This document shows positions 50,514-58,663 of a DNA stretch of 64,000 bases, one piece after another. Positions within the stretch are counted from its first letter, which is position 1; every line of letters begins with the position of its first letter. This DNA is from Roseimaritima sediminicola (lineage in GTDB: Bacteria; Planctomycetota; Planctomycetia; Pirellulales; Pirellulaceae), in contig NZ_WIAD01000003.1 in assembly GCF_009618275.1 (NCBI RefSeq), positions 1-64,000 of the forward strand. The letters run 5' to 3'. Position numbers and translations under genes: made by a program. The notes below the pieces were generated by a model. The model did not search any database, was not told the origin of the DNA, and saw nothing but the letters and a program-made list of their open reading frames with translations.

Positions 50514-51049
50514 AGCGGTTCCTCCCCGCCAGCGTCCGCAGCGGCCGCCGCCGCTTCCGCTTCGGCCAACGCCTCGGCTTCGGCTTCGCGTTCGAGCTGC
50601 TCGAGGCCCAAAGCCGGATCCACCATCCAACGCACCAGCGAGTACTGGACGGCCGGCTCGTCGTTGGCGTTGAGCTCTTCGGTGGAAACGGTCACGCGAA
50701 TCGTCAGCAACCCTTGCAGGTTCCCCTGCTGGACTTCCACGGCGTACTGAAACTTTGCCAAACCGGCCGAATCGGGCAGGCTGTCCGGTTCGACCGGAAT
50801 CTGCGGCACCGCCAACGGCACCACTTCGCTGTCCAGCAGCAATTCGTTCATCTTGGATTCGCACAGCATGCGAGCGACGGCCAGGTCCGAGGCTTCACTC
50901 GATGCGCCGGCCCCGGTCACGGCAATACTCGACAGCACCGCCAAGGAACCGCCCAAAATCGCTAGCGCCAGGAGGATTTCCAGCAAAGAAAAACCAACGC
51001 GTCCGGCATCACGTCGCAAAACACCACGTCGCAAAACACCACGTCTCAA
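50510..51049 (-). CDS. Type II secretion minor pseudopilin GspI-like
   Basis: A 179-residue pseudopilin with the site RVG|FSLLEILLALAILGG. The start is TTG at 51049, overlapping the stop of the gspH-like gene (TTGA). Its leader is unusual: LRRGV twice, then LRRDAG, encoded by 15-bp tandem repeats at about 51005-51049, so the number of basic residues before the cleavage site can change in frame. The last 30 residues are Ala/Glu low complexity. Confidence 0.85.
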   Translation of the reverse strand: MRRGVLRRGVLRRDAGRVGFSLLEILLALAILGGSLAVLSSIAVTGAGASSEASDLAVARMLCESKMNELLLDSEVVPLAVPQIPVEPDSLPDSAGLAKFQYAVEVQQGNLQGLLTIRVTVSTEELNANDEPAVQYSLVRWMVDPALGLEQLEREAEAEALAEAEAAAAAADAGGEEPL

Positions 51050-51744
51050 GGCAGTTCCTCCCCGACAGTGGCTTCGCCGGTCAATCCACGCAGGACCACC
51101 ACAATCCGGCCCGCCTCGCCTTGCAGGACCGTCACCGCGGCGTTGCTGGTCGTGCCGTCGGGATAGAACAGGATCGGCGAACTGGTATCGTCCGGCGTAG
51201 ACAGCTGGGCGGTTTGGTTTTCGACGCTCATCGAACGCGTGGTCGCTTCGACACGGCAATCCGCGACGGTAATGCCTTCGGGCAATTCGACGACCCGAGG
51301 CTGCTGGGTGGCGTTCGCTGGCGAACCGGCCGGAGCGCCGGTCGTGGCCGGGGCGCCTGTCGTGGCCGGGGCGCCGGTCGTGGGCTGGGGAGCCGCCATG
51401 GGCTGGCCACCGCTGAGCAGGGCGGTCCCCGAGCCCAGTTGATCGGCCGCCTCGGTCAGATCGTTCATGTCGTGAAACGCGTAGGTGGTGATTTCCTGGC
51501 CGCCGGGCGGACAACGCATCAGGTGGATTCGCCCTGAACGCATGGCCTGCAAGCGGGCGTTCATCATCTGCACGCGGACGACTTCCGCGCCGCGCACCAG
51601 CCGCCGATTGCCCAGCATCCCGTCGAGCATGGGCAGGGCCAAAGCGGCGACCGCCGTCATGATGGCCAGCGTCAACAACACCTCCAGCAGGGTCAGGCCG
51701 CGGAAAGCGGCGAAACGGCGATTGCGCACAGGCCGTGACGTCAT
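51046..51744 (-). CDS. Type II secretion pseudopilin GspH-like
   Basis: A 232-residue pseudopilin with the site FRG|LTLLEVLLTLAIM. The start is ATG 51744 (a TTG at 51750 is the alternative). The middle has a low-complexity insert of TTGAPA units encoded by 18-bp tandem repeats near 51332-51390. The next gene starts within its stop codon. The gap of 116 bp from the gspG-like gene may contain a processing site but shows no clear signal. Confidence 0.8.
   Translation of the reverse strand: MTSRPVRNRRFAAFRGLTLLEVLLTLAIMTAVAALALPMLDGMLGNRRLVRGAEVVRVQMMNARLQAMRSGRIHLMRCPPGGQEITTYAFHDMNDLTEAADQLGSGTALLSGGQPMAAPQPTTGAPATTGAPATTGAPAGSPANATQQPRVVELPEGITVADCRVEATTRSMSVENQTAQLSTPDDTSSPILFYPDGTTSNAAVTVLQGEAGRIVVVLRGLTGEATVGEELP
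51332..51390. repeat. 18-bp tandem repeats in gspH-like gene
   Basis: Three units encoding ATTGAP, in a loop region between conserved strands of the pseudopilin. The period keeps the frame. Confidence 0.8.
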
Positions 51745-51860
51745 GCTCAATTCGCCCCTCCCGGGGGCATTCTCCAGAGTCGGGGGCGGGTCCAGCGGCT
51801 CCGCGGCCTGTCGACTTATCGAGCCGCTCAGGGACAGGGCTTCGCAGATGGAGGTTTTCT

Positions 51861-52286
51861 TTAAGGTCCGGTGACAACCAAGTCGTCGTCGGTGTTCATT
51901 TGACCGTCGATTCCCCCGGAACGCAATTCAAACGTGTTGCCGTTCAGCGTGTAGGTAATCGGCTTGCCCCAGGCGTCCGTGGGAATCTCGCTGATGATCG
52001 GCGTAAAGCGAGCTTTCTTGGCCGGATCGCTGGGCCCATCGCGGAGCTGCTCCAGGGTCTCGGGCCAAGCCTTGTTGTTGATTTTGTACATCTGGATGTT
52101 GCCCTTCAGGGCGTTCATCTGCGTCGTGGTGATGTCCGCATTGGCACCTTCGCCGACGTTGATGAAGTTGGTCAAAACAAAGCCGCCCAGGACGACCAAA
52201 ATGGCCAATACGAGCAACAGTTCCAGCAGCGTGAAACCGCGGCGGGACGGACGATTGGGGCGGCGGCGAGAGAGGGATCGAGTCAC
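51861..52286 (-). CDS. gspG: Type II secretion major pseudopilin GspG
   Basis: A 141-residue major pseudopilin with the site RRG|FTLLELLLVLAILVVLGG and the GspG body ending in Asp-rich calcium-site residues (WGKPITYTLNGNTFELRSGGIDGQMNTDDDLV). The start is GTG at 52286 with GGAG 9 nt upstream. It is the first of five minus-strand pseudopilin genes (G-H-I-J-K order). It forms the pseudopilus shaft of a type II secretion system. Confidence 0.9.
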   Translation of the reverse strand: MTRSLSRRRPNRPSRRGFTLLELLLVLAILVVLGGFVLTNFINVGEGANADITTTQMNALKGNIQMYKINNKAWPETLEQLRDGPSDPAKKARFTPIISEIPTDAWGKPITYTLNGNTFELRSGGIDGQMNTDDDLVVTGP

Positions 52287-52600
52287 CGGGAAATTGCTCC
52301 TAGCAGGAATGCCAAATTGGGGGGGGTGGGACTGCAAAGCGTCAAAGCCTGCCGAGACAAGCCAAGCGAGGGGCTACAGAGGCCCCAGCGACCGGCAGGA
52401 ATGTGTCAGTCTAATCGAATCCCTATTCTAACCCCAGACGGCCGAATCGGTTCCGGCGTTTTGCGAAAACCCATCCGGCCCAGTCCGATCCCTCGGCACC
52501 GTCGGCCGCCCCCCCCGCGTGATTTTGTTTGTCATAACAGGAACAACCGGATAGGTTACAGCCACAGAGCGACTTCCCGCCAGCAATCTGCGAGAGTTTG

Positions 52601-52629
52601 TTGGCGTTCGGACAGTCGTTAAATACTAT
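52601..52629 (+). promoter_or_regulatory. Sigma-70-type promoter
   Basis: TTGGCG (52601-52606), a 17-bp spacer and TACTAT (52624-52629) lie 45 bp upstream of the coiled-coil gene at 52674. The hexamers and spacing fit a housekeeping promoter. The rest of the 387-bp divergent gap (52287-52673) shows nothing further. Confidence 0.6.
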
Positions 52630-52673
52630 AGGGTCAACGATCCCTTTTCTGACGTTCTGCGAGTATTCACACT

Positions 52674-54089
52674 ATGGCAGTCGCACGCGACGATTCCGTA
52701 ATCCGTGGCAGCTTGATCGCCACCCTGATTCTGCTGGTCCTTTCGCTGGCGCTGAACTTCTTCCTCTATCGCTGGGGCGACCAGCAATCGGAGGCAGAGG
52801 CGCAAAAGAGCCAAAGCTTGACCAATGCGAACAGTGAGATCGCGACCCTCTCCGGCCAGCTGGACACGCTGAAGAAGATGTTGGGCGTCGAGCCGATGAG
52901 CGACGCGGAATTCGAAGCCTTGGCGACCTCCGATTCGGGCGACGCAGATATCGATGCCATTGGTCAACGGTTCGTCAAGGACATCGGAGCGCTGGGGCCG
53001 AACCTCGACCCGGCCAACCGCAATTACCCGGCCATCCCCGAGTTCATGATCAACTCGCTGCGCGACCGCAACGTGCAGAACACCCAACTGAACGACGAGC
53101 GCAAGCGGATCGACGAACAGGCCAAGCAGGACGTGACAATCGCCGAAAAGGCTGCCGCGGACGCCAAAGCCAACACCAAGAAGATGGAAGATACGCTGAA
53201 CGAGCGAATCGCGGAATTCGACAAAGCTCGCGAAGCCATGAAGCTGAAGAATGCCGAGATCGCCGACAGCTTGACCAATCTGGAGCGCCAACTGACCCAG
53301 GCTCGCCAACAGGCGCAGCAGGAAATCGCGTCGCTGCGACAGGACATCACGGCCAAAAACCAACTGATCGACGTCCAAAAACGCCGCATCAATGAACTGC
53401 AGCAGACGCAGTTCGAAGTCGCCCAAGGCGAGGTCACTTCGGTGCTGAACAAGTTGATCCAAATCAACCTGGGCTCGGCCGACTCGCTGCGTCGCGGCGT
53501 GGTATTCAGCGTGATCGATGCCGATGCGACCCGCGTGACCGACGCGGAACCCAAAGCAAAAATCGAAGTCATCGCGATCCGCAGCGACCACCTGTCCATC
53601 TGCCGCGTGATCGAAGCACCCGCACTGAGCGATCCGATCATCCCCGGCGACAAGATCTACTCGCCGTTCTGGGCGCCCGGACGCACCGTCAAAATCGCCT
53701 TGGCCGGTGAGATCGACATCGATAACGATGGCCGGGGGGACACCGAAACCCTGCGTGGCATGATCATGGCCGCTGGCGGACAAGTTGTCGACGAATTGGA
53801 CAGCGAAGTGCGATTCCTGGTCGTGGGCGAAACCCCCGAAGTCGAGGATGGCGAAGATCCGCAGGCTCGCCAACGGGTCAGCAACCTGGGTGCGATCCGC
53901 TCCGAAGCACGCGAACTGGGGGTTACGGAAATCCCGGTTTGGAAGCTGATGAATTACATCCAGGCGATCAGTGATGCCCGCACCACTCCGCTGGGTTCGG
54001 CGGTCCGAGGAGATGACTTCCCCCCGGAAGCACCCGCCGGAACCAATCGCCGCTTGCCCAGCGATGTTTCGGAAATTTTCCGGAACTAG
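52674..54089 (+). CDS. Membrane coiled-coil protein with BRCT-like tail
   Basis: A 471-residue protein. A membrane segment is at residues 13-33 (LIATLILLVLSLALNFFL). A long helical coiled coil covers about residues 35-75 and 130-250, rich in Gln/Lys/Glu. Then comes a beta-rich domain, and about residues 345-435 look like a BRCT domain (GDTETLRGMIMAAGGQVVDEL, RFLVVGE, EARELGVTEIPVWKLMNYI). The family is planctomycete-restricted as far as I know and has no assigned function. The start is ATG 52674 behind the promoter at 52601. Divergent from the pseudopilin operon. Confidence 0.72.
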   Translation: MAVARDDSVIRGSLIATLILLVLSLALNFFLYRWGDQQSEAEAQKSQSLTNANSEIATLSGQLDTLKKMLGVEPMSDAEFEALATSDSGDADIDAIGQRFVKDIGALGPNLDPANRNYPAIPEFMINSLRDRNVQNTQLNDERKRIDEQAKQDVTIAEKAAADAKANTKKMEDTLNERIAEFDKAREAMKLKNAEIADSLTNLERQLTQARQQAQQEIASLRQDITAKNQLIDVQKRRINELQQTQFEVAQGEVTSVLNKLIQINLGSADSLRRGVVFSVIDADATRVTDAEPKAKIEVIAIRSDHLSICRVIEAPALSDPIIPGDKIYSPFWAPGRTVKIALAGEIDIDNDGRGDTETLRGMIMAAGGQVVDELDSEVRFLVVGETPEVEDGEDPQARQRVSNLGAIRSEARELGVTEIPVWKLMNYIQAISDARTTPLGSAVRGDDFPPEAPAGTNRRLPSDVSEIFRN

Positions 54090-54220
54090 GGAAAGTTAGG
54101 CAATCTGTAAGGCGTTCGCTTGCATTGCGTCCGTCGTGCGCGTAAGATTCGTGCTGACTTGCATCACGATTAAATCCGCCTAAAGCTTCCTAACCGGTAG
54201 TTCTGACTGAAAGGACAGCC

Positions 54221-55450
54221 ATGAGTTTTGCCACTGCGACGAAATCGCTCCTGCTTTGCCTCACATTTCTACTGCTTCCCCACTCGGTATCGGCGCAAGA
54301 GGTGTTACCGAATCCGGCCGGCGCGAATCCCTCGGTGGTTCAGCAGTGGGTCCACGGTGCGGGAGCTTTGCACGGCGTTGCAGTGACGCCCGCTCATACC
54401 GGCAGTGAGGTTCCGCTGCAGGAGGCACAGGTCAGCTTGGTTGGAATGGGAAACGTCGGCGTCAGCACGACGACCGATCGCCAAGGTCAATTCGTTCTTC
54501 CCACCGTGGCGCCGGGCACGTATGGTTTGCTGGTCACCAGCCAGCAACCTGCTGCAGTTGCGCTGTACGCCGTACACGTCCTGCCCCCGGTGGCTGGTGA
54601 GGCGGCTCCCGGCGTACATCCGTTGCGTGTGACCGCGGCCCCAGCAGACCCGCAACTGGCGTTTTCGATTTATGCTCGCTACCTGCCCTCTGGACCTGCG
54701 GGCGGCGTGCCCATGGTCCAGCAGCCCGCACCGGCGAAAGCCCAAGACGCACAACTGGTCCGTCAGCAAGAAGCGGTAACGCCCGCGCCGGCATCGCAGG
54801 TACAGCCTGCCGAGGTCATCGACAACACCGTTCTGCGGCGTGATGGCGGGATGGACGGCACACTGTATCGTCACGGCCGTGCCTATGCCCCCGCTGCCAA
54901 CACCAACGTCCTGGTCTTTCAGGACGGGCGCCAGGTTGGCCGAGCGGTCACCGACCCGGCCGGACGCTTCCGAATCGAAAACCTTCCCGCCGGTCACTAC
55001 GCCCTGATCGGCGCGGGAACGGTCGGCCTAGGCGCCGTAGGGTTCCAGTTGGTGGACGAACTGGGTTCGTCGGTCGCAGATAATGCCGGACAAACCACGA
55101 CTTTGGTATCGCATAAAACCACCGAAGCCAACGGTTCCTTCGGCCTGCAACTGGCGCCGCTCAGTGCCGCCTTGCGTTTGCTGCGATCCGGCGGCGGCTT
55201 TCCCGACGGAGTTCCGGGTGGATTTCCAGGTCCTGCTCCCATGGGCTTTGGCGGCGGCGGCTTCGCCGGTGGTGGCGGAGGCTTCGGCGGCGGCGCCGGC
55301 GGTGGCGGTGGTGGCCTGGGCGGAGCTGGCGGACTGCTGGGAATCGCTGGTTTGGCAGCCGGAGCGGCCGCATTGGCCGACAGCGATGACGATTTCACGG
55401 CACCGCCCGTGACCAGCCCCGACGCTCCTGTGGTTCCGGTCCTGCCGTAA
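54221..55450 (+). CDS. Exported Gly-rich protein with beta-sandwich repeats
   Basis: A 409-residue exported protein with a signal sequence (LLLCLTFLLLPHSVSA). Two regions look like carboxypeptidase-regulatory-like beta-sandwich domains (AQVSLVGMGNVGVSTTTDRQGQFVLPTV and TNVLVFQDGRQVGRAVTDPAGRFRIENL). A 60-residue glycine/phenylalanine-rich stretch follows (FGGGGFAGGGGGFGG...), then an acidic tail. It is likely a surface or periplasmic structural protein; function unknown. It is monocistronic, followed by a strong terminator. Confidence 0.72.
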   Translation: MSFATATKSLLLCLTFLLLPHSVSAQEVLPNPAGANPSVVQQWVHGAGALHGVAVTPAHTGSEVPLQEAQVSLVGMGNVGVSTTTDRQGQFVLPTVAPGTYGLLVTSQQPAAVALYAVHVLPPVAGEAAPGVHPLRVTAAPADPQLAFSIYARYLPSGPAGGVPMVQQPAPAKAQDAQLVRQQEAVTPAPASQVQPAEVIDNTVLRRDGGMDGTLYRHGRAYAPAANTNVLVFQDGRQVGRAVTDPAGRFRIENLPAGHYALIGAGTVGLGAVGFQLVDELGSSVADNAGQTTTLVSHKTTEANGSFGLQLAPLSAALRLLRSGGGFPDGVPGGFPGPAPMGFGGGGFAGGGGGFGGGAGGGGGGLGGAGGLLGIAGLAAGAAALADSDDDFTAPPVTSPDAPVVPVLP

Positions 55451-55455
55451 CCTCC

Positions 55456-55496
55456 TGGTTTGCTTAGACGGTAACCGGTTTGCTTAGACGGTAAAA
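55456..55496. repeat. 20-bp tandem duplication
   Basis: GGTTTGCTTAGACGGTAA occurs twice in a row just after the stop codon of the Gly-rich protein gene. Confidence 0.8.
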
Positions 55497-55529
55497 CGGC
55501 CGACGGCATGGCCTATTGAAAACGCGCTG

Positions 55530-55560
55530 ACCCAGGAGCTTGCCTCCTGGGTTTTCTTTT
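55530..55560 (+). terminator. Rho-independent terminator
   Basis: Stem ACCCAGGAG (55530-55538) pairs with CTCCTGGGT (55544-55552), with a 5-nt loop, followed by TTTCTTTTG. It ends the Gly-rich protein transcript before the AMP-ligase pair. Confidence 0.85.
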
Positions 55561-55708
55561 GTTCCCACCACGGCCGGGCAGCGACTTTTGTGCCGCACGC
55601 CCTCACCGGCCGCTGGATTGTTCGTTAGAATCCTGGGGTCGCCGAGTGGCCGCGCGCGGCCGCCACCCTCTCCTTCCGCCCCCCCCCCTCCTGTGAGACG
55701 CTGTTTCT

Positions 55709-56818
55709 ATGAGCACCGTTCAGACGAAAGTCGACGAAGCCCGCGAGCTGTTGAACGAACACACCTTGAAGACGGTGCACTGGCACTTCAGCGACGAGAC
55801 GGGCAGCCCCTTCTGGTTGGAAAAGAAACGCGAACTGGGGTTCGACCCGCTGAAGGATATTCAATCCTTCGACGACCTGAAGAAGTTTCCGCTGTTCGAA
55901 GACGATTGGCTTCGCGGCGGCCCGGTACGGCGCTGGGTGCCCAAGGGTCTGGCGGGCAAACCGGTCTACGTGTTCGAAACCGGCGGTACCACGGGGGTGC
56001 CCAAAAGCCGCGCGGTGGTCGAGGACCACTGGAAGGATTACGAACTGTTCTCGCACACCCTGCCCGATCAGTACTTCCCCAAAGGCGCCAACTGGTTGAT
56101 GCTCGGCCCCAGCGGTCCGCGGCGACTGCGGCTGGCCGTAGAGCACTTGGCCCAGTACCGCGGAGGCATCTGCTTCTGCATCGACCTCGACCCACGGTGG
56201 GTGGTCAAGATGTTGAAAAAGGGTTGGATGGACCAGGTTGAAGAATACAAAAAACATTGCATCGACCAAGCCGTAACCATCCTGACGGCCAATCACGACG
56301 TCAAATGCATGTTTGCCACCCCGAAGTTGCTCGAAGCCCTCGGTGAAGCGCTGGAAGAAAAGGGCACCAGCATTGCCGAAACCGGCATCACGGGCATCTT
56401 CAGTGGCGGTACCGAATTCACGCCGCAGTGGACGCGTTATGCGGTGGAAGAATTGCTGGGCGGACCGCCGGAAGAGGGCGGTGTCTATATGACTCCCACC
56501 TACGGCAATACGCTGATGGGACTGGCCTGCAGCAAACCGGTCACCGCCGAGGAAGGTTACAAAATCAGTTACTATGCGCCGCAGCCGCGGGCCGTGACCG
56601 AGGTGGTCGACATGGACGACCATACCAGCGTCGTCGGGTACGGCGAGACGGGACGGGTCAAGTTGTATACGTTGACCGATGAGTTCTTCGTGCCTGGCTT
56701 CCTCGAGCGCGACGAAGGGGAACGCGAAGAGCCGTTCGAAACCTATCCCTGGGACGGTGTCAGCGGCGTGCGGCCCTACCACAAACTGGCCAGCGCGACG
56801 ACCGTCGGCGTGTATTAG
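55709..56818 (+). CDS. ANL-superfamily carboxylate-activating enzyme
   Basis: A 369-residue adenylate-forming (AMP-binding) protein. The P-loop-like motif is FETGGTTGVPKSRAV, and a later conserved segment is GIFSGGTEFTPQW...TPTYGNTLMG. It is closest in size and layout to PaaK- or LuxE-type acyl-activating proteins rather than to long acyl-CoA ligases. It probably activates a carboxylic acid as acyl-AMP. The next gene encodes an aldehyde dehydrogenase-fold protein, so the two could reduce a carboxylate to an aldehyde. The substrate is not known. Confidence 0.8.
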   Translation: MSTVQTKVDEARELLNEHTLKTVHWHFSDETGSPFWLEKKRELGFDPLKDIQSFDDLKKFPLFEDDWLRGGPVRRWVPKGLAGKPVYVFETGGTTGVPKSRAVVEDHWKDYELFSHTLPDQYFPKGANWLMLGPSGPRRLRLAVEHLAQYRGGICFCIDLDPRWVVKMLKKGWMDQVEEYKKHCIDQAVTILTANHDVKCMFATPKLLEALGEALEEKGTSIAETGITGIFSGGTEFTPQWTRYAVEELLGGPPEEGGVYMTPTYGNTLMGLACSKPVTAEEGYKISYYAPQPRAVTEVVDMDDHTSVVGYGETGRVKLYTLTDEFFVPGFLERDEGEREEPFETYPWDGVSGVRPYHKLASATTVGVY

Positions 56819-56892
56819 ACGCCTCCGGAGTGCCGCCTCTTTCCGCTCCTTTCCTTTCATTCTCGCCAGCCCAAGAACCCGAAGCCAGAAAC

Positions 56893-58329
56893 ATGTTGCA
56901 CCTGCCCGCCCTGCGTTGGGGAAAACCTTACGAGTCGCTGGAAAAGCAAAACGTTGTTCACTTTGACACCGGTGCGCCGATCGCCCAGGTCAGCCAGGTC
57001 GGTGGCGGGATCGTCCAGCGGGACCTGCGTTCTGCCGACAAAGCTCGCCAAGCCCTGCTCCAGCTCTCCGCCGACGAACTGATCGAGCGCTGCAAGCAAG
57101 CGGCCGAGCTGTTCGAAACGGCCACCTTGCCGATGGGCGACGCCACCCAAGACGTCGACCAATTTGTCCATCAGCAATCCGCCAGCACCGGCTTGCCCGA
57201 GCACATGTGTCGCTCGAACATGGCCAAGAACGCATTTGTGTTGGCCAACATGGAACAGATCCTGGACTGTTTGACCCGAGGCCTGGATCTCTCGATCCTG
57301 TCCCGCGGCTACGGTGAAGAAGGTCGTGGCGTAACGGTCAGCTTCCAGGCGCAGACCCCTATCCTCGGTGCCGTCCTGCCAAACAATTCCCCAGGCGTTC
57401 ATACCTTGTGGCTACCCGCCGTTCCGCTGCAGATCGGTCTCGCTTTGAAACCCGGTTCCCAGGAACCCTGGACCCCGTACCGCATGGTGGCGGCGTTTAT
57501 CGAAGCCGGGATTCCGCGGGAGGCGTTCGGTCTGTACCCCGGCGGGCACGACGCCGGCGGCGCGATCCTGGCCAAGAGCCCCAAGAGCATGATCTTTGGC
57601 AGCGCCGAAACCATGCGACAATACGCCGGTAATCCTCGTGTCCAACCGCACGGTCCGGGGTTCTCGAAGATCCTGATCGGCGACGACGTGGTGGACGACT
57701 GGCCGCAGTTTCTGGACCTGATGGTCGAGAGCGTGCTGAGCAATTCCGGACGCAGCTGCATCAATTGCTCGGGCATCTGGGCCAGCCGACACACGCGTGA
57801 AATCGCTCAAGCGATCGCCGAACGCATCGGGCCGGTGGACGTGCGGCCGCCGCAGGATCCGGAAGCCAAACTGGCGGCGTTCACCGTTCCGGCCATGGCG
57901 ACCGGTACGCACGCCATGGTCCAGCAGGACCTGGCCGAAGCGGGGGTGACCGACATGACGGCCGAGTACGGCGAGAAACTGATCGAGAAGGAACACTGTG
58001 CCTACCTGCGTCCGATGGTCGTGCATGCCGACTCGCCGGACCGCAGCGTCGCGTCCAAGGAATACATGTTTCCGTTCGTCAGCGTGGTCGAGTGCCCTCA
58101 GGACGAGATGCTGTCGCGGATCGGACCGACCCTGGTGGGCACCCTGCTGACGCAGGACCAGCCCTGGTGTGCAGCGGCCAGCCGCTGCGTGGAGATCGAC
58201 CGTTTGAACATCGGCCCGATCCCCACCAACCGCCTGAACTGGTTGCAGCCGCACGAGGGCAACATCATCGATTTCCTGTATCGCAGCCGTGCCTACCAGA
58301 TCGCCGAGATGCCGGCCGCCGTGTCTTGA
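56893..58329 (+). CDS. Aldehyde dehydrogenase-fold acyl reductase
   Basis: A 478-residue protein of the aldehyde dehydrogenase superfamily with a probable catalytic Cys in SNSGRSCINCSGIW and the NAD-binding segment AVLPNNSPGVHTLW near residue 160. The start is ATG 56893 (MLHLPALRWGKPYESLE); an upstream in-frame start at 56830 is less likely. It lies 74 bp after the ANL gene. Together they may act as a two-component carboxylic acid reductase. Aryl or acyl substrates cannot be told from sequence. Confidence 0.8.
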   Translation: MLHLPALRWGKPYESLEKQNVVHFDTGAPIAQVSQVGGGIVQRDLRSADKARQALLQLSADELIERCKQAAELFETATLPMGDATQDVDQFVHQQSASTGLPEHMCRSNMAKNAFVLANMEQILDCLTRGLDLSILSRGYGEEGRGVTVSFQAQTPILGAVLPNNSPGVHTLWLPAVPLQIGLALKPGSQEPWTPYRMVAAFIEAGIPREAFGLYPGGHDAGGAILAKSPKSMIFGSAETMRQYAGNPRVQPHGPGFSKILIGDDVVDDWPQFLDLMVESVLSNSGRSCINCSGIWASRHTREIAQAIAERIGPVDVRPPQDPEAKLAAFTVPAMATGTHAMVQQDLAEAGVTDMTAEYGEKLIEKEHCAYLRPMVVHADSPDRSVASKEYMFPFVSVVECPQDEMLSRIGPTLVGTLLTQDQPWCAAASRCVEIDRLNIGPIPTNRLNWLQPHEGNIIDFLYRSRAYQIAEMPAAVS

Positions 58330-58332
58330 GCG

Positions 58333-58363
58333 ATTTGAGATCTGAGATCTGAGATCTGAGATT
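58333..58363. repeat. Short GAGATCT tandem repeat
   Basis: Four units of GAGATCT (8-9-bp period). Another GAGATCT occurs at 58657-58663 at the far end of the same gap. Confidence 0.8.
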
Positions 58364-58410
58364 TGCTGGCTCCGGCGGATTCTATGTAGAGGAACGAACG
58401 TTCCTAAATC

Positions 58411-58605
58411 GCGGAGCGATGGCATGTGGTAGCCCCGGGCGCGAGCCCGGGGAAACGTAAAAACCACGAACAAAAGCCCTGGAAGGGCGACAGGAAGTCT
58501 GGCACCGGAATTCGTGTCGTCCCTCTGGGACTGGCGCGCGGGTGTGGGGGCGGCACCCCAGGCTCGCGCCTGGGGCTACCGCATGTCGCCACTCCGTGGC
58601 TGCTG
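58411..58605. repeat. Inverted REP-like composite element
   Basis: GCGGAGCGATGGCATG followed by GGTAGCCCCGGGCGCGAGCC (58428 onward) is mirrored by CAGGCTCGCGCCTGGGGCT (58558-58576) and GCATGTCGCCACTCCGTGG. The middle holds AGCCCTGGAAGGGCGACAGG. The element fills most of the 334-bp convergent gap between the reductase and the FHA kinase and probably stops transcription from both sides. A further palindrome GGAACGAACGTTCC is at 58391-58404. Confidence 0.75.
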
Positions 58606-58663
58606 CGCCCCGAGCTTCGCAGGCCCGTGCATAGATTCCGCCGGAGTCAGCAGACTTGAGATC

